Under the pieces are notes generated by a model, which searched no databases, was not told the DNA's origin, and saw only the letters and a list, made by a program, of their open reading frames with translations. A DNA stretch of 64,000 nucleotides from Verrucomicrobiota bacterium. GTDB taxonomy: Bacteria; Verrucomicrobiota; Verrucomicrobiia; Opitutales; Opitutaceae. A program made the position numbers and the translations under genes. Shown here in pieces: positions 9,317 to 17,325 of this stretch (the stretch's first letter is position 1; each line of letters begins with the position of its first letter). The stretch covers positions 310,001-374,000 of the forward strand of contig JAEYWP010000016.1 in assembly GCA_023428905.1 (NCBI GenBank). Direction: 5' to 3'.

Positions 9317-10495
9317 ATGGCCGGCAAGAAGCACACCTCCCTTGACCGCGTTCTCGGCCGTCTCGACACGCTCGATACGGTCAATCTCACCTACCTGGTC
9401 CAGCGCCTTGCCCGGGAGCGCTCCCTCTTCGAGGACATCTTCAACACGCTCCAGGAAGGTGTGCTGGTGATCAGTGCGGACGGTGAGATCGAGTATGCCA
9501 ACCAGGCGGCGCACCGGTTGATCGGGTTGCCGGAGGATCAGCTGACCGGCGCCACCCTCTGGCGCCTGGTGCCGGGACTGCGGCCCTCACTCGAAGGGTC
9601 GCTCGACGATGGTGCACCGAGCCTGCCCGTGGTTGCGCGGGAGATTGAACTCAACTACCCGGAGACGCGTTACGTGCGCCTCTACATGGTGCCGTTCCAA
9701 GGGGAGGGCCGCGGCGCAGCGCGGCGTTTTGCGGTCATCCTCAGCGACATTACCCGCGAGAAACAGACCACGGAGGCCAGGATCGAGGACGAACGCACCT
9801 CCTCGATCCTGCTCCTGGCGGCCGGGGTAGCCCATGAACTGGGCAACCCGCTTAACTCCCTGACCATCCACCTCCAGTTGATGGAACGGAAACTGAAAAA
9901 GCTGAAGAGCGCGAAAGTGGCAGAGGTGGCCTCCTTTGCCGAGTCGATCCAGATCTGCCGCGATGAGGTCCAGCGGCTGGACGGCATCATCACCCATTTC
10001 CTGGAGGCGATTCGCCCCCGAGCCCCCGACCTGGCCGACACCAACCTGGTCGATGTCCTGGCCGAAGTGTTGCGCTTCCAGCAGAACGAACTGGAGGACC
10101 GCGGCATCGTCGTGGAGGCGGAACTGCCGGAACTGCTGCCTGTGGTGATGGCCGACCGCGACCAGCTGAAACAGGTCTTTTTCAACCTGATCAAAAACGC
10201 GGTCGAGGCGATGCAGCCCGGGGGCACCCTGCGCATCCGCACCCGGGTGGATGACGACCATGTGTATCTGATGTTCGGCGACACCGGTGCCGGCATCAAG
10301 CAGGAGAACCTGGTGCGTCTCTTTCAGCCGTATCACACGACCAAGCCGGGCGGAAACGGCCTCGGACTCATGATCGTGCAGCGCATCCTGCGTGAGCATG
10401 GCGGCCAGGTTGGGATCGAAAGCAAGGAAGGGGTGGGGACGGTGGTGACGTTGCAGTTCCCCCAGAAGAACCGGCGTGTCCGGATGCTGGTCTGA
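9317..10495 (+). CDS. Soluble PAS-domain sensor histidine kinase (NtrB-like)
   Basis: 392 residues with no membrane segment. A PAS domain at about residues 40-150 (GVLVISADGEIEYANQAAHRLIG) is followed by HisKA with the phospho-accepting His in VAHELGNPLNSL, and a HATPase_c domain with the N box (FFNLIKNAVEAM), G1 (FGDTGAGI), F box and G2 (GGNGLGLMIVQ). The overall arrangement is that of cytoplasmic NtrB-type kinases. No response regulator is adjacent, so its partner is unknown; the lone receiver protein at 48.5-49 kb is too far away to assign. The start lies 39 bases after rnhB, behind a markedly C/T-rich leader. Confidence 0.92.
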   Translation: MAGKKHTSLDRVLGRLDTLDTVNLTYLVQRLARERSLFEDIFNTLQEGVLVISADGEIEYANQAAHRLIGLPEDQLTGATLWRLVPGLRPSLEGSLDDGAPSLPVVAREIELNYPETRYVRLYMVPFQGEGRGAARRFAVILSDITREKQTTEARIEDERTSSILLLAAGVAHELGNPLNSLTIHLQLMERKLKKLKSAKVAEVASFAESIQICRDEVQRLDGIITHFLEAIRPRAPDLADTNLVDVLAEVLRFQQNELEDRGIVVEAELPELLPVVMADRDQLKQVFFNLIKNAVEAMQPGGTLRIRTRVDDDHVYLMFGDTGAGIKQENLVRLFQPYHTTKPGGNGLGLMIVQRILREHGGQVGIESKEGVGTVVTLQFPQKNRRVRMLV

Positions 10496-10559
10496 GTTGG
10501 CCCGGGGGCTGCCATCACCGCGACGTTGTCCCGGGGCCCGCTCCCGCGAAGGGTCGGCC

Positions 10560-11192
10560 TCAGGCGGCGATCATGGCAAAGCGGTGGGCCAGTTCCACCT
10601 CCGTGACCGCCTCGGCCGCGCGGACGCTGGCGGCAAACACCGGATTCCAGAGCGCCTCACGCACCCGGTCCAGGAGCCGGTGTGGGACGTCCGGATCCTC
10701 CAGGCGGGCCAGCGCGTCGACCGTATCCCGGGAGGCGGGCAGGCCGAGCCATTCCAGCAGCCCATAGACGCCCGCACGCTCAAACACGGCCTGCATTTCC
10801 CCCCAGGCCGGGCGTGCACCGCCCCGCAAACCGGCATGAGCACCCACGAAGCAGGCGAGGGCAGGGGCCTCCTCCAAGGCATCCAGCAGGGCGGGATCGC
10901 GGGTGAGAACCGCCAGCGCCGCCAGCCGGTGCCAGGTGAACTGCTCCAGCCAGCTCCTCTCCCGCGCCGGAACAAACTCGAGGTACCGGCGCCATTCGGA
11001 ACGGCCAAGCATCACGGCGGCCGCGGAGAAGATATCGGAGGCGGGATTGGGCTCAAAGGGTGTCCAGCGCCCATCGACCAGGGTATGAAACTCGACCTCC
11101 GGCCAGGCAGTGGTCCGATAAAGCACCCCGAGGTGCGACCAGGTGAGCTGAACGGGTGCGGCGGGCTTTTTTGCGGAGGTGATGCGTTTCAT
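10560..11192 (-). CDS. Hypothetical protein, divergent from the WYL regulator
   Basis: 210 residues, ATG at 11190-11192 (MKRITSAKKPAAPVQLTWSHLGVLYR). No signal peptide, membrane segment or catalytic motif is evident. The protein is rich in Trp, Ala, Leu and Glu, and the second half is helical. I do not recognise the family. It shares a 114-base intergenic region with the divergently transcribed WYL regulator, so it is a plausible regulatory target of that protein, but this is inference from position only. Confidence 0.7.
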   Translation of the reverse strand: MKRITSAKKPAAPVQLTWSHLGVLYRTTAWPEVEFHTLVDGRWTPFEPNPASDIFSAAAVMLGRSEWRRYLEFVPARERSWLEQFTWHRLAALAVLTRDPALLDALEEAPALACFVGAHAGLRGGARPAWGEMQAVFERAGVYGLLEWLGLPASRDTVDALARLEDPDVPHRLLDRVREALWNPVFAASVRAAEAVTEVELAHRFAMIAA

Positions 11193-11306
11193 GTTGCGCC
11201 CATCTTACCCGTGAGGTGGGACATTGGGTGTCCCACCCGCGGAGACTTTGTCTTTCCCGCGCGTCATTTTCTTCCGGTCTCACCCGGAACCCCGCCCGCC
11301 CATCGC

Positions 11307-12356
11307 ATGCACACCCCGGCCGTCAAACTTTCCCGTCCTCCCTTGGAGCGCATGCTCCGCATCCATGAGGAGCTGCGCCGCGGGGCGTTCACCAACTGCA
11401 CGAAGCTCTCCAAGTCCCTGGAGGTCTCGCGCAAGACGATTGTCCGGGACATCGCCTTCATGCGCGACCGCCTGGACCTCCCGATCGAGTTTGATGCGCA
11501 GATCCAGGCGTACCGCTACACCCACCCCGTGACCTCGTTTCCCACGGTGCAGGTGACGGAGGGCGAATTGCTGGCCCTGCTGGTCGCGCGCCGCGCGCTT
11601 GAGCAGTACCAGGGCACGCCGTTCCACCGCCAGCTGGAGCTCGCCTTCGAGAAGCTCACCAGCGGCTTGAAGGACCGGATCTCCTTTTCGCCGGCGGACG
11701 AGTTGCGGGCGGTGTCCTTCAAGAACGTGGGCCTGGGGCGGACCGACCTGGCCGCCTTCAACGCGCTCAGCCAGGCGGTGCTGAAGCAGTTCGAAATCGA
11801 GTTCTTGTATCGGAAACCCGGCGACGCGCGCGGGGTGCGCCGGCGGGTTCAGCCCTATCACCTTTCGCACCGCGAGAACCTCTGGTACCTGATCGCGATG
11901 GATCCGACCCGCGGGGCGCTCCGCACCTTTGCCCTGCCGCGCATGAGCGAGGTGACGGTCCAGAAGACCCGCTTTGTGCGACCCCAGGACTTTTCACCGG
12001 AACGGTATTTTGCCTCCGCCTTGGGGGTGGTTCCCGGGACGGGTAATCACCGGGTGGTGATCCGTTTTGCCGCCGCCGCCGCCGACCGGGTGCGCGAACG
12101 CGTCTGGCATGAAACGCAGGAGATGACGGAGCTGCCCGGGGGCGGGGTGGAGGTCGTGATGCAGCTCGGCGCCCTGCAGGAGGTCGAGCGATGGGCCCTG
12201 GGCTGGGGCGCGCTGGCCGAAGTCATCGCGCCGCGGCCCTTGCGCGACCGCATGCGGGAGATCAGCAGCCGCTTGGCGGAAACCTATGCCGGCCCTGCGG
12301 GCCGGAATGGCGAAGGACGAAGCGCGCGCGCCGGAGGTGCGCGCAGTGACCAGTGA
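11307..12356 (+). CDS. WYL-domain transcriptional regulator (YafY/DeoR-like)
   Basis: 349 residues. An N-terminal winged helix-turn-helix (about 10-70; CTKLSKSLEVSRKTIVRDIAFMRDRL) is followed by a WYL domain, where the diagnostic motif appears as LSHRENLWYLIAMDP, and a C-terminal WCX extension (about 230-325). WYL regulators sense ligands, often nucleic acids or nucleotides, and repress or activate neighbouring genes. The ATG at 11307 is chosen because the HTH follows directly; the longer open frame back to 10476 is antisense to the preceding gene. The C-terminal 30 residues (GRNGEGRSARAGG) are low-complexity. Confidence 0.9.
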   Translation: MHTPAVKLSRPPLERMLRIHEELRRGAFTNCTKLSKSLEVSRKTIVRDIAFMRDRLDLPIEFDAQIQAYRYTHPVTSFPTVQVTEGELLALLVARRALEQYQGTPFHRQLELAFEKLTSGLKDRISFSPADELRAVSFKNVGLGRTDLAAFNALSQAVLKQFEIEFLYRKPGDARGVRRRVQPYHLSHRENLWYLIAMDPTRGALRTFALPRMSEVTVQKTRFVRPQDFSPERYFASALGVVPGTGNHRVVIRFAAAAADRVRERVWHETQEMTELPGGGVEVVMQLGALQEVERWALGWGALAEVIAPRPLRDRMREISSRLAETYAGPAGRNGEGRSARAGGARSDQ

Positions 12357-12373
12357 CCAGGCGCTTCTGTTTT

Positions 12374-12398
12374 TGTAGACGGGGTGCCCTCACCCCGC
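12374..12398 (+). repeat. REP-like intergenic palindrome, copy 1
   Basis: TGTAGACGGGGTGCC followed by CTCACCCCGC: the GGGGTG and CACCCC arms pair. The same core (TGTAGGC/GGGTGCCC...CACCC) recurs at 22200-22224, 22267-22290 (inverted) and 50343-50366 (inverted), always between genes. Confidence 0.65.
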
Positions 12399-12462
12399 GT
12401 GTTGGACGCTGCCCCACCGCACCCTCCGTAAGGGACCGCCGAATACAGCCAAGCAGTTCGTA

Positions 12463-12511
12463 AATCATGAATCACGAATCACGAATCACGATTCACGACT
12501 CAAGAGTCATG
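12463..12511. repeat. Heptanucleotide tandem repeat
   Basis: Seven consecutive 7-base units: AATCATG, AATCACG three times, ATTCACG, ACTCAAG, AGTCATG. The array runs into the last codons of uxaB (minus strand), whose TGA stop lies inside the final unit. Units diverge towards the gene-proximal end. Confidence 0.9.
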
Positions 12512-13997
12512 ATTGGCCGGCCTTTTCCATTTCGGCGAAACTTGCGGCTGCTCCGGTGCTGAGGATCCGCTCGAGGTGCGCGGCGACGGCGGTGGTAAGG
12601 CCGGGGATGCGGGTAAGGTCCTCGTTCCAGAGGGCGGTGTTCGCGAGCGTTTTCTCCGCCACGGTTTTTGCACGGGTATCGGCGGAGCTCCAGACGTCGC
12701 GGAAAAATGCGAGGACGTCCGGACTGTCCTGGATGCGGTACGTGTCACCCGGGGCGCGCTCGCCGATGAGGGCGCCGTCCTGCAGCTCGGTTCCGCGATA
12801 AAACGCGAGGAGCGCCGCGAGCGCGAAGGTCAGCCGTTTGGGCAATGCGCCCCGGCGGCGGTGGTACTCCTTCAGCGAGGTCAGCACCCGGGCGGTGAAC
12901 TTGCTGGTGGAGTTGAGTGAGATCGAAAGCAGGGCGTGTTTGACGAAGGGATTGGAGAAACGCTCCAGCACGGCGGTGGCAAAGCCATCGAGTTCAGCCC
13001 GCGGCAGGTCGAGGGTGGGGATGATCTCCTCCGCCAGCCCGCGCTGCAGGTAACGGGCAATCACGGGGTCATCCAGGCAGTCCTTGACCAGGGTTTTCCC
13101 GGCGAGGTAGGCGCCGAGCACCGTCATGGTGTGGGCACCATTGAGGATGCGGACTTTGCGGTCGCGGTAGGGTTTGTAGTTCTCGGTCCAGACCACGTTG
13201 AGTCCGGCCTCGGTCAACGGCAGCTCGCGGGCAAGCGAGGGGGGACCCTCAATCACCCAGGCGTGGAAGATTTCACCGGTGTTGAGGAGGCGGTCCTCGT
13301 AACCGAGCTTGTGCCAGAGAGCGGTGGCCTCATCGCGCGGGTAACCGGTGACGATGCGGTCGACCAGCGTATTGCAGAAGGTGTTGGCGCTTTCGAGCCA
13401 CTGGAGGAATGCGTCCTCGAGCTGCCAGCGCCGCGCGGTTTCGAACACGCATTGGCGCAGGGTGCTTCCGTTCGACTCGATCAGCTCGCAGGGCAGCATG
13501 ACCAGGCCCTGGTCCGGGGAGCCCGCGCACCACCGGTAGCGCTCGTAGAGAAACTGCGTGAGCTTGGCGGGAAAGGACACGGGCGGGCAGTCGGCGAGGC
13601 GGTCCTCGGGACTGGTGGCGATGCCCGCCTCGGTGGTGTTGGAAACGATAAAACGAAGCTCGGGGATGCGTGCGCAGGCGAGGTAGGTGTCGAACTGCGT
13701 GTGCGGCACGAGGCCGCGACTGATGGACGAAATCACCTCCGTTTCCTCCACCACGGCTCCGTCCTGCACGCCGCGAAGGAGCTGGGTGTAAAGGCAGTCC
13801 TGCTGATTCAAGGCGGGCACCAAGCCGGTCGGCAGGGGCTGCACCACGATGACACTCCCGTCGAACACCCCGCGGGTGTTCATTCGGTGGACCATCCAGT
13901 CGACAAAGCCGCGAAGGAAGCCGCCCTCACCGAACTGGAGGATGCGCTCGGGACGGGCGCGGCGGTTGGGGAGAAGCGAGGCGTTGAGGGAAATCAT
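12507..13997 (-). CDS. uxaB: Tagaturonate reductase (altronate oxidoreductase), mannitol dehydrogenase family
   Basis: 496 residues. Reduces tagaturonate to altronate with NADH in galacturonate catabolism. The N-terminal NAD-binding region starts RILQFGEGGFLRGFVDWM, and the polyol-dehydrogenase block reads RILNGAHTMTVLGAYLAGK. Length and the conserved FVSNTTEAGI-type segment (RFIVSNTTEAGIA) match UxaB. ATG 13995-13997 is preferred over the upstream non-ATG extension to 14075, which overlaps uxaA. It sits 53 bases downstream of uxaA on the same strand, so the two form an operon. The enzyme could instead act on fructuronate (UxuB), but pairing with altronate dehydratase favours UxaB. Confidence 0.88.
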   Translation of the reverse strand: MISLNASLLPNRRARPERILQFGEGGFLRGFVDWMVHRMNTRGVFDGSVIVVQPLPTGLVPALNQQDCLYTQLLRGVQDGAVVEETEVISSISRGLVPHTQFDTYLACARIPELRFIVSNTTEAGIATSPEDRLADCPPVSFPAKLTQFLYERYRWCAGSPDQGLVMLPCELIESNGSTLRQCVFETARRWQLEDAFLQWLESANTFCNTLVDRIVTGYPRDEATALWHKLGYEDRLLNTGEIFHAWVIEGPPSLARELPLTEAGLNVVWTENYKPYRDRKVRILNGAHTMTVLGAYLAGKTLVKDCLDDPVIARYLQRGLAEEIIPTLDLPRAELDGFATAVLERFSNPFVKHALLSISLNSTSKFTARVLTSLKEYHRRRGALPKRLTFALAALLAFYRGTELQDGALIGERAPGDTYRIQDSPDVLAFFRDVWSSADTRAKTVAEKTLANTALWNEDLTRIPGLTTAVAAHLERILSTGAAASFAEMEKAGQS

Positions 13998-14050
13998 GGG
14001 GTAAAAACGGTTCTGCGCGAGGGACGGAGGAGGCGTGGCGGTGGCCGGGA

Positions 14051-15559
14051 TTAGAGCGTCACGCCGTCCTTCCAAATTGCGATTTCCCTAAACCCCCGGA
14101 TCTCGTTGTGGGTGCTGGCGCGCCCGGAGGCGATGTCGAGGACCTGTTGCCACAACTGCTCGGAAAGTTCGGCGCGCGTGGTGACACCGTCCGCCAGCGT
14201 GCCCGCGTTGAAGTCGATCCACTGCGGCTTGCGCTGGGCGAGGTCGTTGTTGCTGGAGATCTTGAGGGTGGGGCAGGGAAAACCCATCGGGTTGCCGCGT
14301 CCGGTGGTGAAAAGGACGAGGTGGGCCCCGGCGGCGGCCATGGCGGTGCCGGAGACCCCATCGTTGCCGGGGGCGTTGATCAGGCTGAGACCGCCGAGCC
14401 GCGGGGCAGCCATTCCTCCGTAAGGGAGCACCTGGCGCACGGGGGCCTTGCCGCCCTTCTGGACACAGCCGAGTGATTTTTCGGCCAGGGTCGTGATGCC
14501 TCCCGCCTTGTTACCCGGGGACGGGTTTTCGTCGATCGGCTCGTCGTACCGCCGGAAGTAGTCCCGGAAGCCATTGACCATCGTGACCAGGCCCTCGAAG
14601 GCGGCCTGATCGCCTGCCCTTTCCAGGAGCACGCGTTCAGCGCCGAACATCTCCGGCACTTCCGTGAGCAGGACGGTGGCTCCCTGCGCCACGGCGCGGT
14701 CCGCGACCTCGCCCACAACCGGGTTGGCGGTTATCCCGCTGAATCCGTCGGAGCCGCCGCATTTCATGCCGAGGATGAGTTCGGAGGCGGGCACGGCCTC
14801 GCGGCGAAAGATCTTGGCGTAGTCCGCCAGCTGGCGGACGGCGGCGAGCCCGGCGGCGATCTCGTCCGGGACTTCCTGGGCGTTGAAGCTGCGCAGGCGT
14901 CCGGCTGGCTGCGGGCCGACGCTCTGGAGGAAATCCGCGAGCTGGTTGTTCTCGCAGCCGAGTCCGATCACGAGCACCGCCGCGGCGTTGGGGTGGTTGA
15001 CCAGGGCGGAAAGGATGGCCTGGGTGTGGCGGAGGTCGTCGCCCAGCTGGGAGCAGCCGAACGGGTGATGAAAGGCGTACACCCCGTCGATGCCGCTGCG
15101 GCCGCCGGAGAGTTCGGCGTGGGCGAGGCGGGCGATGCGATCGGCGGCGTGGTTGATGCAGCCCACGGTGTTGATGATCCAGATCTCATTGCGGATCCCC
15201 ACCCGCCCGCCCGGCCGTCGATAACCCTCAAAGGTATCCGTGGACTGGATCGCGGCGGCGGGGGCGGCGGGGGAGAAGGAAAGCTCCTCGATCCTGGCCT
15301 CGAGACTCCCCCGGAGATTGTGGCTGTGCACGTGGGCGCCGGGCGCGATGGCGGCGGAGGCCACCCCGATGACGTTGCCAAACTTCCGCACCGGCTCGCC
15401 GGCGGCGATCGGACGCAGGGCGAACTTGTGGCCGGCCGGGACCGGCTGGCCCAGCCGTACGCCCCCCGCCTCCTCGCCGGGCCTCAGGTCCCTCAGGGCC
15501 ACGCCCACGTTGTCATGGCGGTCAATCTGAAGTGCCCGATCGGATACACACGCATGCAT
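14051..15559 (-). CDS. uxaA: Altronate dehydratase
   Basis: 502 residues. Dehydrates altronate to 2-keto-3-deoxygluconate. The N-terminal SAF domain (about 1-95; RHDNVGVALRDLRPGE) is followed by the large UxaA domain with YRRPGGRVGIRNE, the cysteine block IGLGCENNQ, and KCGGSDGFSGITANPVVG. The start is at ATG 15557-15559, with no Shine-Dalgarno. It lies 96 bases downstream of the LacI regulator and upstream of uxaB on the same strand, giving a lacI-uxaA-uxaB unit. Confidence 0.94.
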   Translation of the reverse strand: MHACVSDRALQIDRHDNVGVALRDLRPGEEAGGVRLGQPVPAGHKFALRPIAAGEPVRKFGNVIGVASAAIAPGAHVHSHNLRGSLEARIEELSFSPAAPAAAIQSTDTFEGYRRPGGRVGIRNEIWIINTVGCINHAADRIARLAHAELSGGRSGIDGVYAFHHPFGCSQLGDDLRHTQAILSALVNHPNAAAVLVIGLGCENNQLADFLQSVGPQPAGRLRSFNAQEVPDEIAAGLAAVRQLADYAKIFRREAVPASELILGMKCGGSDGFSGITANPVVGEVADRAVAQGATVLLTEVPEMFGAERVLLERAGDQAAFEGLVTMVNGFRDYFRRYDEPIDENPSPGNKAGGITTLAEKSLGCVQKGGKAPVRQVLPYGGMAAPRLGGLSLINAPGNDGVSGTAMAAAGAHLVLFTTGRGNPMGFPCPTLKISSNNDLAQRKPQWIDFNAGTLADGVTTRAELSEQLWQQVLDIASGRASTHNEIRGFREIAIWKDGVTL

Positions 15560-15655
15560 GCCCGCGAGGGTCGGGTAAAAGGGCACGTGTCCCAAGAGTA
15601 TTTGGGTCGTGCAGGCAGCAAAGTTGGCGCCCTTCAGCGCCGGATAAGGGCGGGT

Positions 15656-16696
15656 TTACGCCACCGTCACCTGGGCAAGGTTGGGCAGGGAGCGCCCGTC
15701 GAACCAGGTGCCTTCCACGTAGGTGGTGGTGGGTATCTCGGGCACACCGCGTTTGTTGTGCTGGAGCAGGCCGGCAAGCATTTCGACGGCGAGGGCGCCG
15801 ACGGTGTTGTGGTTCTGCCGGACGCCGGCGGTCTTGCCGGTGAAGTCGTCGAGGAAGAGATCGGCAAAGGCGATATCCTGGGGGATGCGCCAGCCCATGG
15901 CCTTGAGGGTCGGTTGGATGAATTCGCGCTTGCTGATCACGACCTGCGGCCGCTGTTCCCGCAGCCAATCGTCGAGGGGTTGGTCCCGCGGGAAGAGGTA
16001 GGGAGGGATGCGGTCCTCGGGCGGGAGGCTCTGCTGTTCCCAGAGGAAACCGGCGCTCCAGAGGCGGTCGACCGTGATGTCCCAGCCCTCGTCCATGACG
16101 AAGCCGATCCGGCGGTAACCCGCGGCGATCGTCTTCTGAGTGGCAAGGCGGATGATATGGAGCTGGTTGTTGGTCACATTGGGCAGCTCCGGCTCGTGGG
16201 GGAAGTAGTCGATCTTGACCGCGCTGAAGCGGCTCCAGTCGAGGCGGAGGGCGTCGTCGATCTCCCGCACGTGGGACGCGACGATGACCCCCTGGATGCC
16301 CCGGGCGTGGAGAATCTGGCTCAGTCGGCCGTGGGTCAGGCCGGGCTCACGCATCCAAAAGTGTTCGAGGTTAAAGCCGAGCTCCTCGGCTGCGCTAGTG
16401 GCGCCTTTGAAGAAATCCGGGTGGGCGGTGACCTGTTTCCATCCCCAGCGGGTGTTCCAGTTGGTGACATACGCCAGCGTCGGCGCCGTCCGTTTAGGGG
16501 CGAGTCGGCTCCGGTAGGAAACCAGCGCCCGCAACCAGGGGTCCGGCGTATAGCCGAGCCGGCGGGCGGTTTGCTGAATACGCTCGCGCGTCTCCGTCGG
16601 CAGGCGGGGCGAGTTGCGAAGGGCGAGGGAAACGGTGGTGACATGGACGCCGCAGAGGCGCGCGATGTCGGCAAGGGTAACCCGACGAGGTGTCAT
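15656..16696 (-). CDS. LacI-family transcriptional regulator
   Basis: 346 residues. The N-terminal helix-turn-helix is VTLADIARLCGVHVTTVSLALRNS followed by the hinge (about 45-60), then a periplasmic-binding-protein-like effector domain to the C-terminus. ATG at 16694-16696 with a C/T-rich leader. It lies between uxaA (downstream, same strand) and the divergent GH115/uxuA transcription unit, so its effector is likely a uronate or xylan breakdown product. A perfect 14-base palindrome 25 bases upstream of its start (16722-16735) is a candidate operator and would give autoregulation. Confidence 0.95.
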   Translation of the reverse strand: MTPRRVTLADIARLCGVHVTTVSLALRNSPRLPTETRERIQQTARRLGYTPDPWLRALVSYRSRLAPKRTAPTLAYVTNWNTRWGWKQVTAHPDFFKGATSAAEELGFNLEHFWMREPGLTHGRLSQILHARGIQGVIVASHVREIDDALRLDWSRFSAVKIDYFPHEPELPNVTNNQLHIIRLATQKTIAAGYRRIGFVMDEGWDITVDRLWSAGFLWEQQSLPPEDRIPPYLFPRDQPLDDWLREQRPQVVISKREFIQPTLKAMGWRIPQDIAFADLFLDDFTGKTAGVRQNHNTVGALAVEMLAGLLQHNKRGVPEIPTTTYVEGTWFDGRSLPNLAQVTVA

Positions 16697-16721
16697 AGAG
16701 GGGAGAGACTTGCAAGTAGGG

Positions 16722-16735
16722 GTCTAACGTTAGAC
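16722..16735. promoter_or_regulatory. Candidate LacI-family operator
   Basis: Perfect palindrome GTCTAACGTTAGAC with the central CG typical of LacI-family sites, immediately upstream of lacI. A near copy (TCTAACGATAGA) lies upstream of the GH52 gene at 30142-30153. Confidence 0.6.
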
Positions 16736-16800
16736 AGACGAGCTTTTTCGGGCGGCCGGGAAGAAATCGGCGGCCGGTTTCATCTGCCCCCTGTTTCCGA

Positions 16801-16822
16801 GGTGCGCTAAAATTAGCGCACC
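16801..16822. promoter_or_regulatory. Perfect 10-base inverted repeat in the lacI/GH115 intergenic region
   Basis: Arms GGTGCGCTAA and TTAGCGCACC separated by AA. It has no T tract, so a protein-binding site is more likely than a terminator. It differs in sequence from the TCTAACG palindrome and may bind a different regulator. Confidence 0.55.
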
Positions 16823-17087
16823 ATCGTTTTTGCGGATAGGGACGGGGCGCCTCCAGTCTCACCTCGTTCGCTTCGATTCCCACCCATCTGTCGGAGCCGA
16901 ACCTCACCCGACTGCACCCTCAGACTTCCGGCTTTTGCTGCAGGACGGCTGGTCACCCCCCGCCGTCCGACCCCACCGGTTGTCGCCCCGTTCCTTGCCC
17001 TTCTTCATGCCGCCTGAGTCCCCCTGCAGGCGCACCCGATGCCGCCGCTTCGTATCCGAAGTATGGCGACCCGAGGGAGTTCACTTT
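16823..17087. other. Gene-free stretch between the lacI operator region and the GH115 leader
   Basis: The 629-base gap between lacI and the GH115 gene contains the two palindromes, this unassigned stretch, a further inverted repeat at 17088-17113 and a strong terminator at 17128-17165. A 90-codon open frame (16830-17102, plus) has Pro/Arg/Ser-rich shadow composition and is not believed. The terminator implies that something on the plus strand is transcribed through here, possibly a small RNA or an attenuated leader. Confidence 0.4.
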
Positions 17088-17113
17088 CACGCTAAGTACT
17101 AGGTTCTAGCGTG
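17088..17113. promoter_or_regulatory. Spaced inverted repeat upstream of the GH115 leader terminator
   Basis: CACGCTA (17088-17094) and TAGCGTG (17107-17113) separated by 12 bases that themselves contain AGTACT. It could be an operator or the stem of a structured leader. Confidence 0.4.
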
Positions 17114-17127
17114 TATGTCTGGGGGTT

Positions 17128-17165
17128 GGGAGGCGCTGGCGAAAGCTGGCGCCTCCCTTTTTTTT
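17128..17165 (+). terminator. Strong intrinsic terminator with no obvious upstream gene
   Basis: The GGGAGGCGC arm pairs with GCGCCTCCC and is followed by a run of eight T. It lies 160 bases before the GH115 start, so it would end a short plus-strand transcript or attenuate transcription into GH115. Confidence 0.8.
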
Positions 17166-17325
17166 CGCCGAAGGGTCACGTCCCAACTTCCAACACGGCA
17201 TCGGCGTCCGGCGCTACTCCAGGGCCGAGGCGCACACGTTTCGCGCATCCCATGCTCGCTCCGCGCTGAGAAATTGTCAGGCTGGCCGATCCCGTTCCCG
17301 CCTGCTGTCAACGAACGCTTTTCTC

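Noticed and set aside
12463..12511. Possible CRISPR array
   Set aside because: Units are 7 bases in direct tandem with no spacers, and no cas genes are present.
14993..16810. 605-codon plus-strand open frame
   Set aside because: Antisense to uxaA and lacI, both with clear family motifs.
16830..17102. 90-codon open frame in the lacI-GH115 gap
   Set aside because: Pro/Arg/Ser-rich, non-ATG start, no ribosome-binding site or recognisable fold.
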